From assembly GCF_019565455.1 (NCBI RefSeq), contig NZ_CP067377.1, positions 62,001 through 126,000 on the forward strand: a stretch of 64,000 bases of DNA, in the 5' to 3' direction. Below, piece by piece: positions 10,646 through 20,461 of this stretch. Both the position numbers and the translations under genes were made by a program. Every line of letters begins with the position of its first letter. Within the stretch, counting starts at the first letter, position 1. The notes under the pieces were generated by a model. That model was not told the origin of the DNA, did not search any database, and saw only the letters and a list, made by a program, of their open reading frames with translations. This DNA is from Flavobacterium oreochromis. Its GTDB lineage: Bacteria > Bacteroidota > Bacteroidia > Flavobacteriales > Flavobacteriaceae.

Positions 10646-11716
10646 TTTAATAGTTTCACATGGTTTTCAACCATTTTTTCAATTGAAAATTCATTTTCAA
10701 TTTTGGTAGAAACATCTTCGATTATTCCAATTTTCCCCAAAAACAAACCTTCTATTATCTCTGCTAATTTTTTATAATCCTTGGTCGGAAAAATATAACC
10801 ATTACTCCCATGTTTAATGACTTCTTCATTCCCTCCTACTGGAGTTGTGATTACTGGAACATTTGCACTTAAACTCTCTAAAATAGACAAACTAAAACAC
10901 TCCATATGTGTTGGTTGCAAAAGATAATCATATAAAGCATAGATTTCGTAAAGATTGGCTGCACTTCCTTTAAAATTGAAATTATTTTTTAGCTTTAATT
11001 TTTCACACAACTCCAGCAACTCCAATTTATACGGACCATCACCATAAATGTCTATGCAAATTTTTTTCTTTTATAGTGATTGGCAACAAGTATACTGCAT
11101 GTATTAAATCTTGTATTCCTTTGCTTTCTCTTAGATGGCAAGCCACTAAAAAGGAGGGTTCACTCTTTTTTCTGTTTACTCTTTTTGAAAACTTGTCTGT
11201 TTGAATACCATTATAAACTACTTTTAATTCTGATTTTTTCAAAAACCTAAAATCATATTTGATTTCTTTTACTGTGTAATGAGAAACTCCTACAAAAACA
11301 TCTATGTATTTTGAATAAAGATAACCTTTTATTATTTTTTTTATTTTCTTCTTTAATAGAAAACCTCCTAAGGGTCTAGGATTATGATCCACCGCTATAA
11401 TCTTAACCTTAGTATTTAGTCTTTTTATAGATTTAAAAAAAGGTATGCAAAGTTCTATAAAATGTGTTACTACATAGTCCCATTCTATCTTCTTCTCATC
11501 CGTATATTTAATAAAGACTTCTTCAATACTATCATTGCCTAACGAAATAATGGTAAACTTAGAATATTCTTTAAATTTTGCATCATTAGGAAAAAACCAA
11601 ACTACATTCCATCCATCATACACTATGGCTTCCTGAAATCTCCAAAAAAAATAGTCCATACCTCCTATACGTGATTCTAGAAGTTGATAATTACATAAAA
11701 TAGCTATATTTTTCAC
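10642..11716 (-). CDS. Glycosyltransferase family 4, frame disrupted
   Basis: The rejoined protein has about 357 residues. The N-terminal half (MKNIAILCNYQLLESRIGGM) and the C-terminal half (ICIDIYGDGPYKLELLELCE, then THMECFSLSILESLSANVPV with E-x7-E) lie in different frames. The T7 run at 11061-11067 carries one extra base; with six, KEKICIDIYGDGPYK reads through. This is one of the few breaks caused by an added rather than a lost base. The fold is GT-B, family 4, soluble and cytoplasmic. It lies between a hydrophobic unknown protein and another GT4 and probably adds one sugar of the repeat unit. Confidence 0.75.
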
Positions 11717-11718
11717 TT

Positions 11719-12905
11719 TTAAAATCTTAAAACTAGATTATAGATCCCGTAAACACACAATACTAAAAATACAAGGTAACTATACCGAAACATTCTTTGA
11801 GACAAATACTTCTTTTTTTGCATATAGGAAAAATAAACAATAGAAAGAAGATACACAGAACTCAACCATCTAATCTCAACAAAAGAAATGATAATAAATG
11901 AAAAGATAAGCATCATCAAAATAAGTGAGACACTAGGATATGGAAAGTTTTTTTCTTTTTTTCCCCTTTGAAATAAATCCAAATACTAAAAAAGGTAACT
12001 AATAAAACAGGACCAATTTGTCTAAAACTCATAAATAAGACTTCAAGAAAGTCTTTTATAAATTCTTTTAGTGTCAATCTAAAATCAAAAAAAATAGATT
12101 CTAAGGTAGTTTTAGGCAATGAATTTTCGCCATTCTTATCAACATATTCTTCAGTCTGTTCCCAAGTAGGATGACTCTGATTAGGAATAAGTCCTTGATT
12201 AACCATTAACTGTGCTAAATATTGTCTTTGTACCCAATTAACCTTATATTCTTTTACATCTTTATTATCGTATGATAATTTATGATTATTAATTATTGAA
12301 GGTAAGTTTAACAAAAACATAAAAATTGTAAAAATTAAAGATAATTTAAAATCTTTTATTTTAAAACCCTTTTTATTAACAGTACAAGTGACAGGAAAAT
12401 TACAGGTACAAAAACCAGTATTAATTCACGAGTAAAAAGGTCACTAACAATGCTAAAAAGGCTAATTTAAGTTCTTTAATTTCATCATTGAGAAATAAAA
12501 AAACTTCAATAAAAAAAACAGCTAATGAAGTAGAAAACAACGCATCATTAGTACCAAAATAAAAATAACTTGTACTACTAATAAAAAGAGAAGATAAAAA
12601 ATAGTTTCTCTAAATTTTAATCTAAAATTAACATAAGCAATAAATCCCATAGTTAAAAAAACATTTGTAAATCTAAGTGCTAAATAATCTTTGATTACAA
12701 ATGACAAAGGATAAGAGATCAACATATAAGGAATACAAATCCTATTTTTAATTGCTGTAATAATCCCTAGCTCTTTTATTTCATTTAAATTACTAATAAA
12801 CAAAAGCTCATCACCTGTTGGTAATCTAAACAAGAAATAAGAAGAAGAGATGAGTAAATAAATAATAACTAAAAAATAAAAAACAATATTGATTTTTTCT
12901 TTCAT
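11719..12905 (-). CDS. Polytopic membrane protein of unknown function, broken at four sites
   Basis: After repair this is a protein of about 396 residues with roughly eight to ten hydrophobic segments, starting MKEKINIVFYFLVIIYLLIS. A soluble loop (VNWVQRQYLAQLMVNQGL to NSLPKTTLESIFFDF) precedes the last helices. Four short runs lack a base: A5 12561-12565, A5 12434-12438, T5 12370-12374 and T7 11956-11962; repairing them joins YFGTNDALFSTSLAVFF, TFFTRELILVF, KKGFKIKDFKLS and GEKKEKNFPYPSV. I do not recognise the family. In a glycan locus a repeat-unit polymerase, a GT-C enzyme or an acyltransferase-like role are all possible. Confidence 0.5.
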
Positions 12906-12915
12906 TTTTTCTTTT

Positions 12916-14033
12916 CTATAATAGAGAAAACATTTTTATCACTTCTACAACTTTCTTTTCATCTAACTCATAGAACATAGGTAGACGAAGTAATCTGTCT
13001 GTAAACTTATCACTTTTTTCTAACATTCTACCATCGTGTTTATCTATATAAAAAGAACTTGAATGCAAACTTATATAATGAAAAACAGCATGAATATTAT
13101 TTTCTTTGAGATGGTTAATCAATTCTGTTCTTTGTTCTATAGATTTACAAACTAAATAAAACATGTGAGCATTATTTGTAACACTCTTTATTTGCTTAAT
13201 TAATTCAATTTCATTTTTATCGGCCCATTCTTTTAATTCCGTCTCATAATACCTCCAGATTTCTTTTCTTCTTTCTTGAATTTTATCTAAATTTTCTATT
13301 TGAGCCCACAAAAAAGCAGCAATTACTTCAGAAGGTAAAAAAGACGACCCAGTATCTACCCAACCGTATTTATTTACCTCACCTCTGAAAAATTCTGCTC
13401 TATTGGTTCCTTTTTCCCAAATAATTTCTGCTCGTTGAATAATTTTTTTCTCATTAATTACCAGCATTCCTCCTTCACCTGCGATGATATTTTTTGTTTC
13501 ATGAAATGAAAAAGCTGCCAAATTTCCAATTGAGCCCAAAGGCTTTCCTTTATAATCCGAATCGATTGCTTGAGCTGCATCTTCAATTACAACAAGGTTG
13601 TATTTATTAGCTAAGCTCATAATTACATCCATATCACATGCCCTTCCTGCATAATGTACTGGAACTATTGCTTTTGTCTTATTTGTGATTAATTCCTCAA
13701 TTTTATTAACGTCAATATTAGGATTATCTTGACAAGAGTCTGCAAAAACAATTGTAGCTCCTTGCCTAACAAAAGCTAAAGCAGTAGAAACAAAAGTATA
13801 ACTAGGAATGATTACCTCATCCCCAGTTTGAATATTAGCCAAAATAGCATACATTTCAAGTGCATCGGTACAAGAAGTTGTTAAAAGCACTTTTTTGAAA
13901 TCGTCTTTTTTTCAAAAAACGCCTGACATTTTTGGGTAAAAGCTCCATTACCAGATATTTTCCCCGATCTTACAGCTTGTTCTATATATTTTGTTTCATT
14001 ACCTGTAAGGTATGATTTGTTGAAAGGTATCAT
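12916..14033 (-). CDS. wecE: dTDP-4-keto-6-deoxyhexose 4-aminotransferase (WecE/RffA type), frame disrupted
   Basis: The rejoined protein of about 372 residues is a fold-type I PLP aminotransferase. It starts MIPFNKSYLTGNETKYIEQA, and IPF at the N-terminus is typical of WecE. The PLP site is SFHETKNIIAGEGG, with the Schiff-base lysine in ETK. Other landmarks are SCTDALEMYAIL, PSYTFVSTALAFV and EKGTNRAEFFRG, all close to what I recall of E. coli WecE. The break is a missing base in the T7 run at 13906-13912. WecE converts dTDP-4-keto-6-deoxy-glucose to dTDP-4-amino-4,6-dideoxygalactose (Fuc4N); rmlA and rmlB at 49.8-51.7 kb would supply the substrate. Its ATG overlaps the stop of the upstream acetyltransferase gene. 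Confidence 0.85.
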
Positions 14034-14821
14034 AATATAGAGGTGAATTTTGCTTTTGCAGGTAGTAAAAACTTCATAAATTGAATTTCTTCATCTGTCC
14101 CTCTTTTTGTATAAGTTCTATTTGATACATTAAAATAAGACACATCACTATCATTTATATCTATTTGGTTAGTATTTGAAACAATTCTAAGCTTTTTTAC
14201 ATCAATTTTTGATTCTAACAAATATTGATTCATTTTGATTAGCTTTTCTTCAATTATCACTTCCTTAAATTGGAATCCAACTTTATCTGAAATTGATTTA
14301 GCAGGAGAACCTGCATAAATAGTATTATATTCCATATCTTTAGTGATAACAGAACCTACCATCGCCATTGATTTATCTTTCGCTTCGATAGGTGAAACAA
14401 TACAATGTCCTACAAACCATACATCATTCCCAATATTCATTGGTTTTTCTGTCAAAAAACGGCAGCCTTCTAGAGTATCGCCAAACTTAATATGACTCCA
14501 AATTTGAGAATGTGCTCCAATACCATAATTATTCCCGATAGTTGTACCTCCAATTAAATCTATAATTGTATATTGACCAATCCAGGCATTATGACCAATT
14601 TTACAAGGTAAATATCCGTGAATATTCGTGTCGTGCTGGATTTTAGAATAATCCCCAAGTGAAAATTCATCACAAATTATTTGAACATTATGTCCTATAT
14701 AACAATTATCACCAATTTCGATACTTTTAGCTTTACCGTTTATACCTCTTATAATTACGGTTGGTTCAATAATCGTATTCTTACCAATTTTAATATGCTC
14801 TGAAAATATGTTTTTATACAT
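14030..14821 (-). CDS. Left-handed beta-helix (hexapeptide) N-acetyltransferase, likely for an amino sugar
   Basis: This protein of 263 residues is dominated by hexapeptide repeats (IGKNTIIEPTVIIRG, IEIGDNCYIGHNVQII, KIGHNAWIGQYTIIDL, TIGNNYGIGAHSQIW) and ends the helix with MVGSVITKDMEYNTIYAGSP, the usual acetyl-CoA-binding coil. A C-terminal extension of about 60 residues follows. Its stop overlaps the start of wecE, so the likely job is N-acetylation of the 4-amino sugar made by WecE, giving dTDP-Fuc4NAc. In enterobacteria that step is done by the unrelated GNAT enzyme WecD, so this would be a different solution. An O-acetyltransferase on the finished glycan is the alternative. Confidence 0.75.
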   Translation of the reverse strand: MYKNIFSEHIKIGKNTIIEPTVIIRGINGKAKSIEIGDNCYIGHNVQIICDEFSLGDYSKIQHDTNIHGYLPCKIGHNAWIGQYTIIDLIGGTTIGNNYGIGAHSQIWSHIKFGDTLEGCRFLTEKPMNIGNDVWFVGHCIVSPIEAKDKSMAMVGSVITKDMEYNTIYAGSPAKSISDKVGFQFKEVIIEEKLIKMNQYLLESKIDVKKLRIVSNTNQIDINDSDVSYFNVSNRTYTKRGTDEEIQFMKFLLPAKAKFTSIL

Positions 14822-15747
14822 TTCTTTTTAGTATTTCGTCAATTATAAAAGAAGGTCTATTTTTTACTTGATCAAAAATTTTACCTATGTATATACCTGT
14901 TATACCTACAATTGTTATAATTATACCAGATAAAAACCAGATGGAAACTATTAAAGAACTATAACCAGAAACTGTTATTCTACCTATTAAATATTCATAT
15001 ATTATATAACATCCAAAACAAAAGCTAATAGAAATATAATAATTCCAAATTTAACAAACAATTTCAATGGCTTGTTTGAAAATGAAATAATTGTATTAAA
15101 AGCAAGACTTAGTAATTTTTTAAATGTATAACTTGTCTCTCCTACATAACGTTCTGAATGTCCAACTTCTACTACTGTATTTTTAAAACCTACCCACTTA
15201 ACAAACAATGGAAAGGATTTTATATAATCATTAAGAGTCACAATTTCTTTAATTACTTTTGAATTATAAATTCCAAAATTAGCAATTGTATTATCAAACT
15301 TAGTATCCGTAAAATAACCGTACATTAAAGAAAAAGCTTTTGAGGTCATTTTTTTATAAAAAGAATCTTTTCTTAATTTTCTTCTTGCAAAAACTACATC
15401 AAAACCATCCAAAGCTTTATAGTATAATTTAGACACTTCTTTGGGCTGGTCTTGTAAATCACAGTCAAAACTACTATCCATTCTTTAACTTGTGACAATC
15501 CAGCCATAATCGCAGGATATTGACCAAAATTTTTAGAAAGTCTGATACATTTTATATTTTCATTTTCTTTAGCCAGTACTTGCATTACTTGCCAGCAATT
15601 ATCAGGACTTCTATCATCAACTAAAACTATTTCAAAAGTAACAGCTAAATCTATAGCAACCTTATTAATTTCTGCTACTAATTCAGGTAATATGTTTTCT
15701 GCTTTATAAACTGGACTTACAAATGATATAACTGGTAATTCAGACAT
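14814..15747 (-). CDS. Membrane-anchored glycosyltransferase family 2 (GtrB/DPM1-like), frame disrupted twice
   Basis: The rejoined protein of about 311 residues is a GT2 enzyme with two C-terminal membrane helices, the layout of polyprenyl-phosphate hexose transferases such as GtrB. It opens MSELPVISFVSPVYKAENIL. The VLVDDRSPDNCW strand and LSKNFGQYPAIMAGLSQ are classic for the family. Restoring one base in the A4 run at 15467-15470 gives EWIVVFDCDLQDQPKEV, which contains the DXD metal site. A second missing base in the A4 run at 15020-15023 restores the last helix pair and the tail RPSFIIDEILKR. Its stop overlaps the next gene. It probably makes a lipid-phosphate sugar used by a GT-C enzyme. 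Confidence 0.75.
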
Positions 15748-15760
15748 GCTTTTTTATTCC

Positions 15761-16564
15761 TTATTTATTTTTTTCTAATCTCATTTGAATTCTTTTTTTT
15801 ACTTTCCTGAAAAATTTTCTAAGAAAATAAGTTCGATCCTTCCAAACTACAATTTTTTCTTCTTTAGTATTATTAAAATATAATAAATCAAAAATTTTAT
15901 CTATTCTTTTCGTATGCTTTTCATTATTACCATAAGCTCTTGCATACCATGTATGGTATAACAAGTTAATATTATTTGGAGTAGATACCAATGTTGTTAT
16001 TTTATCTTCAAATGGAATTTCTGCGTTTAAAAATAGTATTTTTTCACCTTTCCTACGTAACCAAAAATAAAAACGATAGTAGGGTTCATATAAACTTTCT
16101 TCATCAAACATCTCTTTTAATCCGCTTAATTCATCCTTAAATTCATTTGTTATGAAATATTGATTTTTACTCACTTCCTCTTTATCCCATATTACTTTTA
16201 ATTTTTTCAAGTTAATAATCGAAAAAAAAGTATTAATGACATACGGGCTAAACGATCTTATACCTATTTCACCTCCATCTCTAACCCCACAAACAATATA
16301 ATTTTTGGCGTGCATATACTCTATGATTTCAAATACTCCATTGGATTCTAAAAAAAGTACATCTTCATCTGCCATTATTAACCAATCATAATCTAAATTT
16401 TGGAATTTTTTCATCATATAATAAATACTGTCAATCCCATGCATTCCTTCTGTTCCATCAATTACATATTTATCAGTATGATTAGGAAAATATTGAGAAC
16501 TTTTATCATATAAATCCCAGTTGATAACTGTTGTTATTATAGCAATTTTGGAAGTATTGATCAT
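15761..16564 (-). CDS. Unknown protein with GT-A-like features
   Basis: This is an intact protein of 267 residues, MINTSKIAIITTVINWDLYD, with no signal peptide or membrane segment. I do not recognise the family. The N-terminal strand pattern and DYDWLIMADEDVLFLESNG near residue 62 look like the nucleotide-binding half of a GT-A glycosyltransferase with a D-E-D metal motif. LLYHTWYARAYG near residue 205 offers a histidine where such enzymes often bind metal. The tail is very basic (RTYFLRKFFRKVKKRIQMR), suggesting contact with acidic phospholipid. Position between a GT2 gene and a methyltransferase supports a glycosyltransferase role, but this is inference. Confidence 0.5.
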   Translation of the reverse strand: MINTSKIAIITTVINWDLYDKSSQYFPNHTDKYVIDGTEGMHGIDSIYYMMKKFQNLDYDWLIMADEDVLFLESNGVFEIIEYMHAKNYIVCGVRDGGEIGIRSFSPYVINTFFSIINLKKLKVIWDKEEVSKNQYFITNEFKDELSGLKEMFDEESLYEPYYRFYFWLRRKGEKILFLNAEIPFEDKITTLVSTPNNINLLYHTWYARAYGNNEKHTKRIDKIFDLLYFNNTKEEKIVVWKDRTYFLRKFFRKVKKRIQMRLEKNK

Positions 16565-17319
16565 TATTGAGAGTATTTATTATAATTTGAATGCTCATCA
16601 TTATCGTTTTTGTGAATAAAAATCATATTATGAAAAAAATGAACTCCAACTATGTTTTTATCATAATACGTAGGAGAATAATTTTCAATTTCAAATTCTT
16701 TGTAATTTAATGCGTCTATTTTTTCTTTGAAATAATGATAAATAGTACCCTCTTTATTTCTATCTACAGAACTGCCTCCATATTCTTTCCAATAAGACGT
16801 TTGTGTATCTTCTATTACATAATAGCCTCCCTTTTTGAGTCTAGGAAATAAATATTCAAATGTTTTAATCACATGATCATTAATATGACTACCATCATCA
16901 ATTATCAAATCAAACTCTCCTACCTCTTTACAGATTCCTTTTAGTAAATTCTCATCTACCTGACTTCCTTTATAAATTTTTATTCTATTTTCCTGTAGTT
17001 TAGACTTATCATATATATCTATAGAAAAAATTTTTGCAAACGGAAAATAAGACTTCCACATCCTTAAAGAATTACCTCCCCTAATAGGATCGTCATATCC
17101 CCCCACACCTATTTCAAGGACATTCATTTTTTTAAATTTAAATTTTCTAAAAAAATGTTGGTAATGCTGAGTGTAAAAATGCCCACCATACTTATCTGTT
17201 CTATGAATTTGAGCTAATTTAGTCAGATTAAATGAATAAAAATGAGCTATAATTGAACGTAATTTGTATCGCAATAACATTTTTTGCTCTATTGATAATT
17301 TATTTTTTAGAGGCTTCAT
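16564..17319 (-). CDS. SAM-dependent O-methyltransferase (MycE-like, Methyltransf_24 type)
   Basis: This protein of 251 residues contains LAQIHRTDKYGGHFYTQHYQ near residue 37, then MNVLEIGVGGYDDPIRGGNS as SAM motif I, FSIDIYDKS as the acidic ribose-binding strand, FDLIIDDGSHINDH as the likely metal-binding and catalytic motif, and YYVIEDTQTSYW. These are landmarks of the macrocin/mycinamicin sugar O-methyltransferase group, which methylate deoxysugar hydroxyls in a metal-dependent way. Here it probably methylates a sugar of the surface glycan. The gene is one base from the next and overlaps its downstream neighbour, so it is part of the same transcript. Confidence 0.75.
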   Translation of the reverse strand: MKPLKNKLSIEQKMLLRYKLRSIIAHFYSFNLTKLAQIHRTDKYGGHFYTQHYQHFFRKFKFKKMNVLEIGVGGYDDPIRGGNSLRMWKSYFPFAKIFSIDIYDKSKLQENRIKIYKGSQVDENLLKGICKEVGEFDLIIDDGSHINDHVIKTFEYLFPRLKKGGYYVIEDTQTSYWKEYGGSSVDRNKEGTIYHYFKEKIDALNYKEFEIENYSPTYYDKNIVGVHFFHNMIFIHKNDNDEHSNYNKYSQ

Positions 17320-17320
17320 T

Positions 17321-18714
17321 TTAACTAGTTTTATTTAATAACTCTGCAATAATTATAGAATTAGTTTTTTCTAAATCAATACCAATTTCAAGATTAATTA
17401 ACTCCAATTGCTGTTTTTGTCTTACAGTACTATCTGCTAAAGCAACATTAATTTTACTAATTAATTCACTTTCTTTTTCAGCAATATCGACAGCTCCTGT
17501 CTGAATAATCTGCTGTATATGTCTGTAATGCAAAAATCTTTGATCATTAACCAATCCATTTTTACCATCTCCAAAAACGGTATTTATTACAGGTTTATCA
17601 AATAAAATTGCATCAAGACTCATGGTTGAAAGCATATTAACACAAACATCACAGTATTTCAATACAGATTTCAAGTCGGAAATATCTTCAACTGTAGGTA
17701 TACGTTGTGACCAAGCTTCTTGGTGGTTTGAACGTGCTTGTACCCATTTTGGATAATTCCATTTTATAAAAGGATACTTTAGAGCCAATTCTTGAAATCG
17801 TTCTGGTGTTTCTGCTGGAGAGGTTCTTACTATTAATTGAGTTTTTTCCAATTTATTATTAACAATTGCTTTTGCAATCACTTCAATATAAATAGGATCA
17901 TTTGGACTTGTTGAAACATCACCGCAACTAAATAAAATTATTTTTTTATCAGCTGCAAGTTGGAATTTAGTAAGAAAATCCTCTTTAGACCATCCATATC
18001 TCTCTAGCACATAAGGTTCAAATTGAGGTGTTCCAACTACTTCTACTTGCTTTTCTTGGATAGAAGTATAGAATTCCAACAGCTCATTTTTCATTAATTG
18101 ACTCCATACCAAATAATGATCAAAACTAAATGCCATTCTACCTTTAGATGCCAAATTATCCCAACTAAAAATAAAGGCAACTGTAGGAATATTAAGTTTT
18201 TTTGCAACTGATGTCAATGGTGCGATATAAGGTGGGCGTTGGTGAGTAAAAAAAGAACATCTATTTGTGTTTCTTTCAGAAGTTTACCATAACTTTTAGT
18301 AATCTTATGATTTACAAATGTAAGTTTTTGTAACTTCTCAAATCTTAAAATCCATTTTTCTGAATTCCAAAATTTTGTTATATCATAAATTCTTCTGGTT
18401 GCCCAACCTCTTGTTGTTTTGTTTTTATTATGATTTGTATTTAAATTATCATAAATACCGAAATTGTCTTTTAAATGTAACTTCAAATGCGCAATTTCTT
18501 TAGTTTTTCTAAAAAACCATGTAAAAAAACCTTCTTCAAAAACAGGTAATTCAATTATGGTTACATTCAAATTCAAATCATCGTAAGCTAATTTTGGTAA
18601 ACAAGATAAAATAATTACTTCTGAAAAATTTTCAGAAGCAATAGTAAGAAAATCACTTAAAATAAAATTTCGGTATCCTACTCCATCAGTTATTACTAAT
18701 CCTAACTTATTCAT
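17321..18714 (-). CDS. GT-B-like glycosyltransferase of unknown specificity beside the sialic acid genes, frame disrupted
   Basis: The rejoined protein has about 464 residues and no membrane segment. It opens MNKLGLVITDGVGYRNFIL. A missing base in the A7 run at 18248-18254 breaks it; with it restored, VLFFTHQRPPYIAPLTSVAK reads through. The second half has VAFIFSWDNLASKGR, HYLVWSQLMKNELLEFY, VVGTPQFEPYV, KKIILFSCGDVS, LIVRTSPAETPERFQ and YCDVCVNMLSTMSLDAILFD. That series (a WDN motif, the V-G-T-P strand, and a donor-site S-T-x-S-L-D-A) matches GT-B enzymes related to glycerophosphate and capsule transferases. It lies next to neuC, so it is a candidate sialyltransferase. It lacks clear copies of the D/E-D/E-G and HP motifs of known bacterial sialyltransferases. 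Confidence 0.6.
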
Positions 18715-19842
18715 TCAATATCTCTAAACTGCTTTTGATGATTTAAATTCCAAATATCATCTTTTAAAAGTGAATTTAAAAATAATTCTGCACTATTTCC
18801 TTGTCCAAAATCATTACATATTGATAATACTTTGTGTTGATTAATTTTTAAAAGAGCTTCAGAAATACTCTTTGTATCATATTCAACATGAATTATATCC
18901 GCATGCAGCGCTCTATTTTTCTGTCGAGTTCCTATATTTATAATAGGTATACCATAGTAAGGTGCTTCTCGAATACCCGCACTACTATTGCCAATAATAA
19001 ACTGTGAGTTTTTTAAAAGTGTTAAAAAATATTCAAAGCGCAATGATGGAAAAATTCTAAAACGGGAATTTTTTTTAACTTTTCATAAGCTTGCAAAATT
19101 TCGTTACTCCCTAAATCATTATTAGGAAAAACAACTACATAATTATGATTATCATTAAGTAGTGCTTGTACAAAATTCTGAGCGTATTCTTTCATAAAAA
19201 TAGCTTCTGTAGTTACAGGATGAAACATTGCTATTGCATACTGACTAAATTCTATTTCATAATATTGTTTAGCAATAGATAAATTAGGCAAATTATTTGA
19301 AAACATGATATCTATATCTGGTGAACCTATAACAAAAACAGATTGTATTAATTCACCCATTTGAATTAATCTTTTTTGGCTTGTCCATTTGCAACAAAAT
19401 GAATATGACTCATTTTACTAGTTGCATGTCTCAATAGCTCATCTATAGTTCCAGATATTTCACCTCCTTCAATATGTGAAACTAATATATTATTTAAAGA
19501 TCCTACAATGGCTCCTGCTAAAGCCTCAACTCTATCACCATGAATTACAATCATATCTGGAGTACATTCTTTAACATATGCTGATAAGCCTTCAACCGTT
19601 TTGGCTAATGTCAAATCCATAGTAATCTCATGGGTATAATTTTCAAAAGTATACACATTTGAAAATTTACATCTTTCAATTTCAATTAAAGTATACCCGT
19701 ATTTTTTTTGAAGGTGCATACCTGTCACAAAAACATATACTTCAAATTTTGAATGATCTTCTAGTATTTGAATCAATGATTTTATTTTACCAAAATCTGC
19801 TCGTGTTCCTGTTAGAAATAATACTTTTTTACTCACTTTCAT
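18711..19842 (-). CDS. neuC: UDP-N-acetylglucosamine 2-epimerase, hydrolysing (NeuC type), broken at two sites
   Basis: Three frames make one protein of about 377 residues starting MKVSKKVLFLTGTRADFGK, the standard NeuC opening. Landmarks are VIHGDRVEALAGAIVG near residue 105, SHIEGGEISGTIDELLRHAT near residue 125, and GNSSAGIREAPYYGIPIINI in the C-terminal half, all typical of the hydrolysing UDP-GlcNAc 2-epimerases. One base is missing from the T6 run at 19372-19377 (restores QAKKRLIQMGEL) and one from the A5 run at 19050-19054 (restores LEFFPSLRFEYFLTLL). NeuC makes ManNAc from UDP-GlcNAc in the cytoplasm; neuB and neuA follow the same transcript upstream, completing CMP-sialic acid synthesis. 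Confidence 0.85.
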
Positions 19843-19882
19843 TTTTTTGATTTAAATTAACGTGATTTTAAATCATATTAAT

Positions 19883-20461
19883 TCATTTTTGAATATTCAT
19901 AATTTTAGAAATAATTATTTTATCATCTAAAACATTTTTAACTATCATAACATGAGCTCCTATAATAACATTATTCCCTATTTCTAACTCACCTATAATC
20001 GAAGAGTTTGCATACATTACAACATCATTACCAATTTTATTCCCCTTCCCTTCTCCATTTTTTTTATGACCTACGGTACAACCTTGGTGTATTTTAAACC
20101 CTTTTCCTATTTTATTCCTACTCCCTATTATTGTTCCTTCTCCATGAACAATATAAAAACCTAAATCAATTTCATTATTAAAATAAACTTCACAAGAACA
20201 CAATTCTTTTAATAACCAATGAATTTGAAACTTTAATTCTTCCATTTTATTTAGATGAATTTCACTTCCAATTCTAAATAAAAAAACAGCTAACTCGTTG
20301 TTATTAGTTTGTATTCTGCTTTTAATTTCGTTTTCAGTTAGATCTGGAAAATGATAATTTATATCTAATATCGTTTTTTTGAATGCTTTTTCTAATATTT
20401 CATGAGGAATTGGTCGACTTTGGAATACTTTTGTCAGTAAAAAATCTATAAATTCTTTCAT
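19883..20461 (-). CDS. Hexapeptide acetyltransferase (serine acetyltransferase-like), candidate sialate O-acetyltransferase
   Basis: This gene encodes about 192 residues. The start [11 protein letters not shown] at 20461 is preferred because its ATG overlaps the neuB stop (TAATG-type junction); a methionine six codons upstream is also in frame. An alpha-helical N-terminal half is followed by a left-handed beta-helix with IDLGFYIVHGEGTIIGSRN, KGFKIHQGCTVGHKKNGEGK and ELEIGNNVIIGAHVMIVKNV. The catalytic His is likely in IVHGEG or VGHKK. This is the CysE-like layout also seen in acetyltransferases of sialic acid loci. Lying between neuB and neuC, it is better read as an O-acetyltransferase for sialic acid or its precursor than as cysteine biosynthesis. 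Confidence 0.65.
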   Translation of the reverse strand: MKEFIDFLLTKVFQSRPIPHEILEKAFKKTILDINYHFPDLTENEIKSRIQTNNNELAVFLFRIGSEIHLNKMEELKFQIHWLLKELCSCEVYFNNEIDLGFYIVHGEGTIIGSRNKIGKGFKIHQGCTVGHKKNGEGKGNKIGNDVVMYANSSIIGELEIGNNVIIGAHVMIVKNVLDDKIIISKIMNIQK

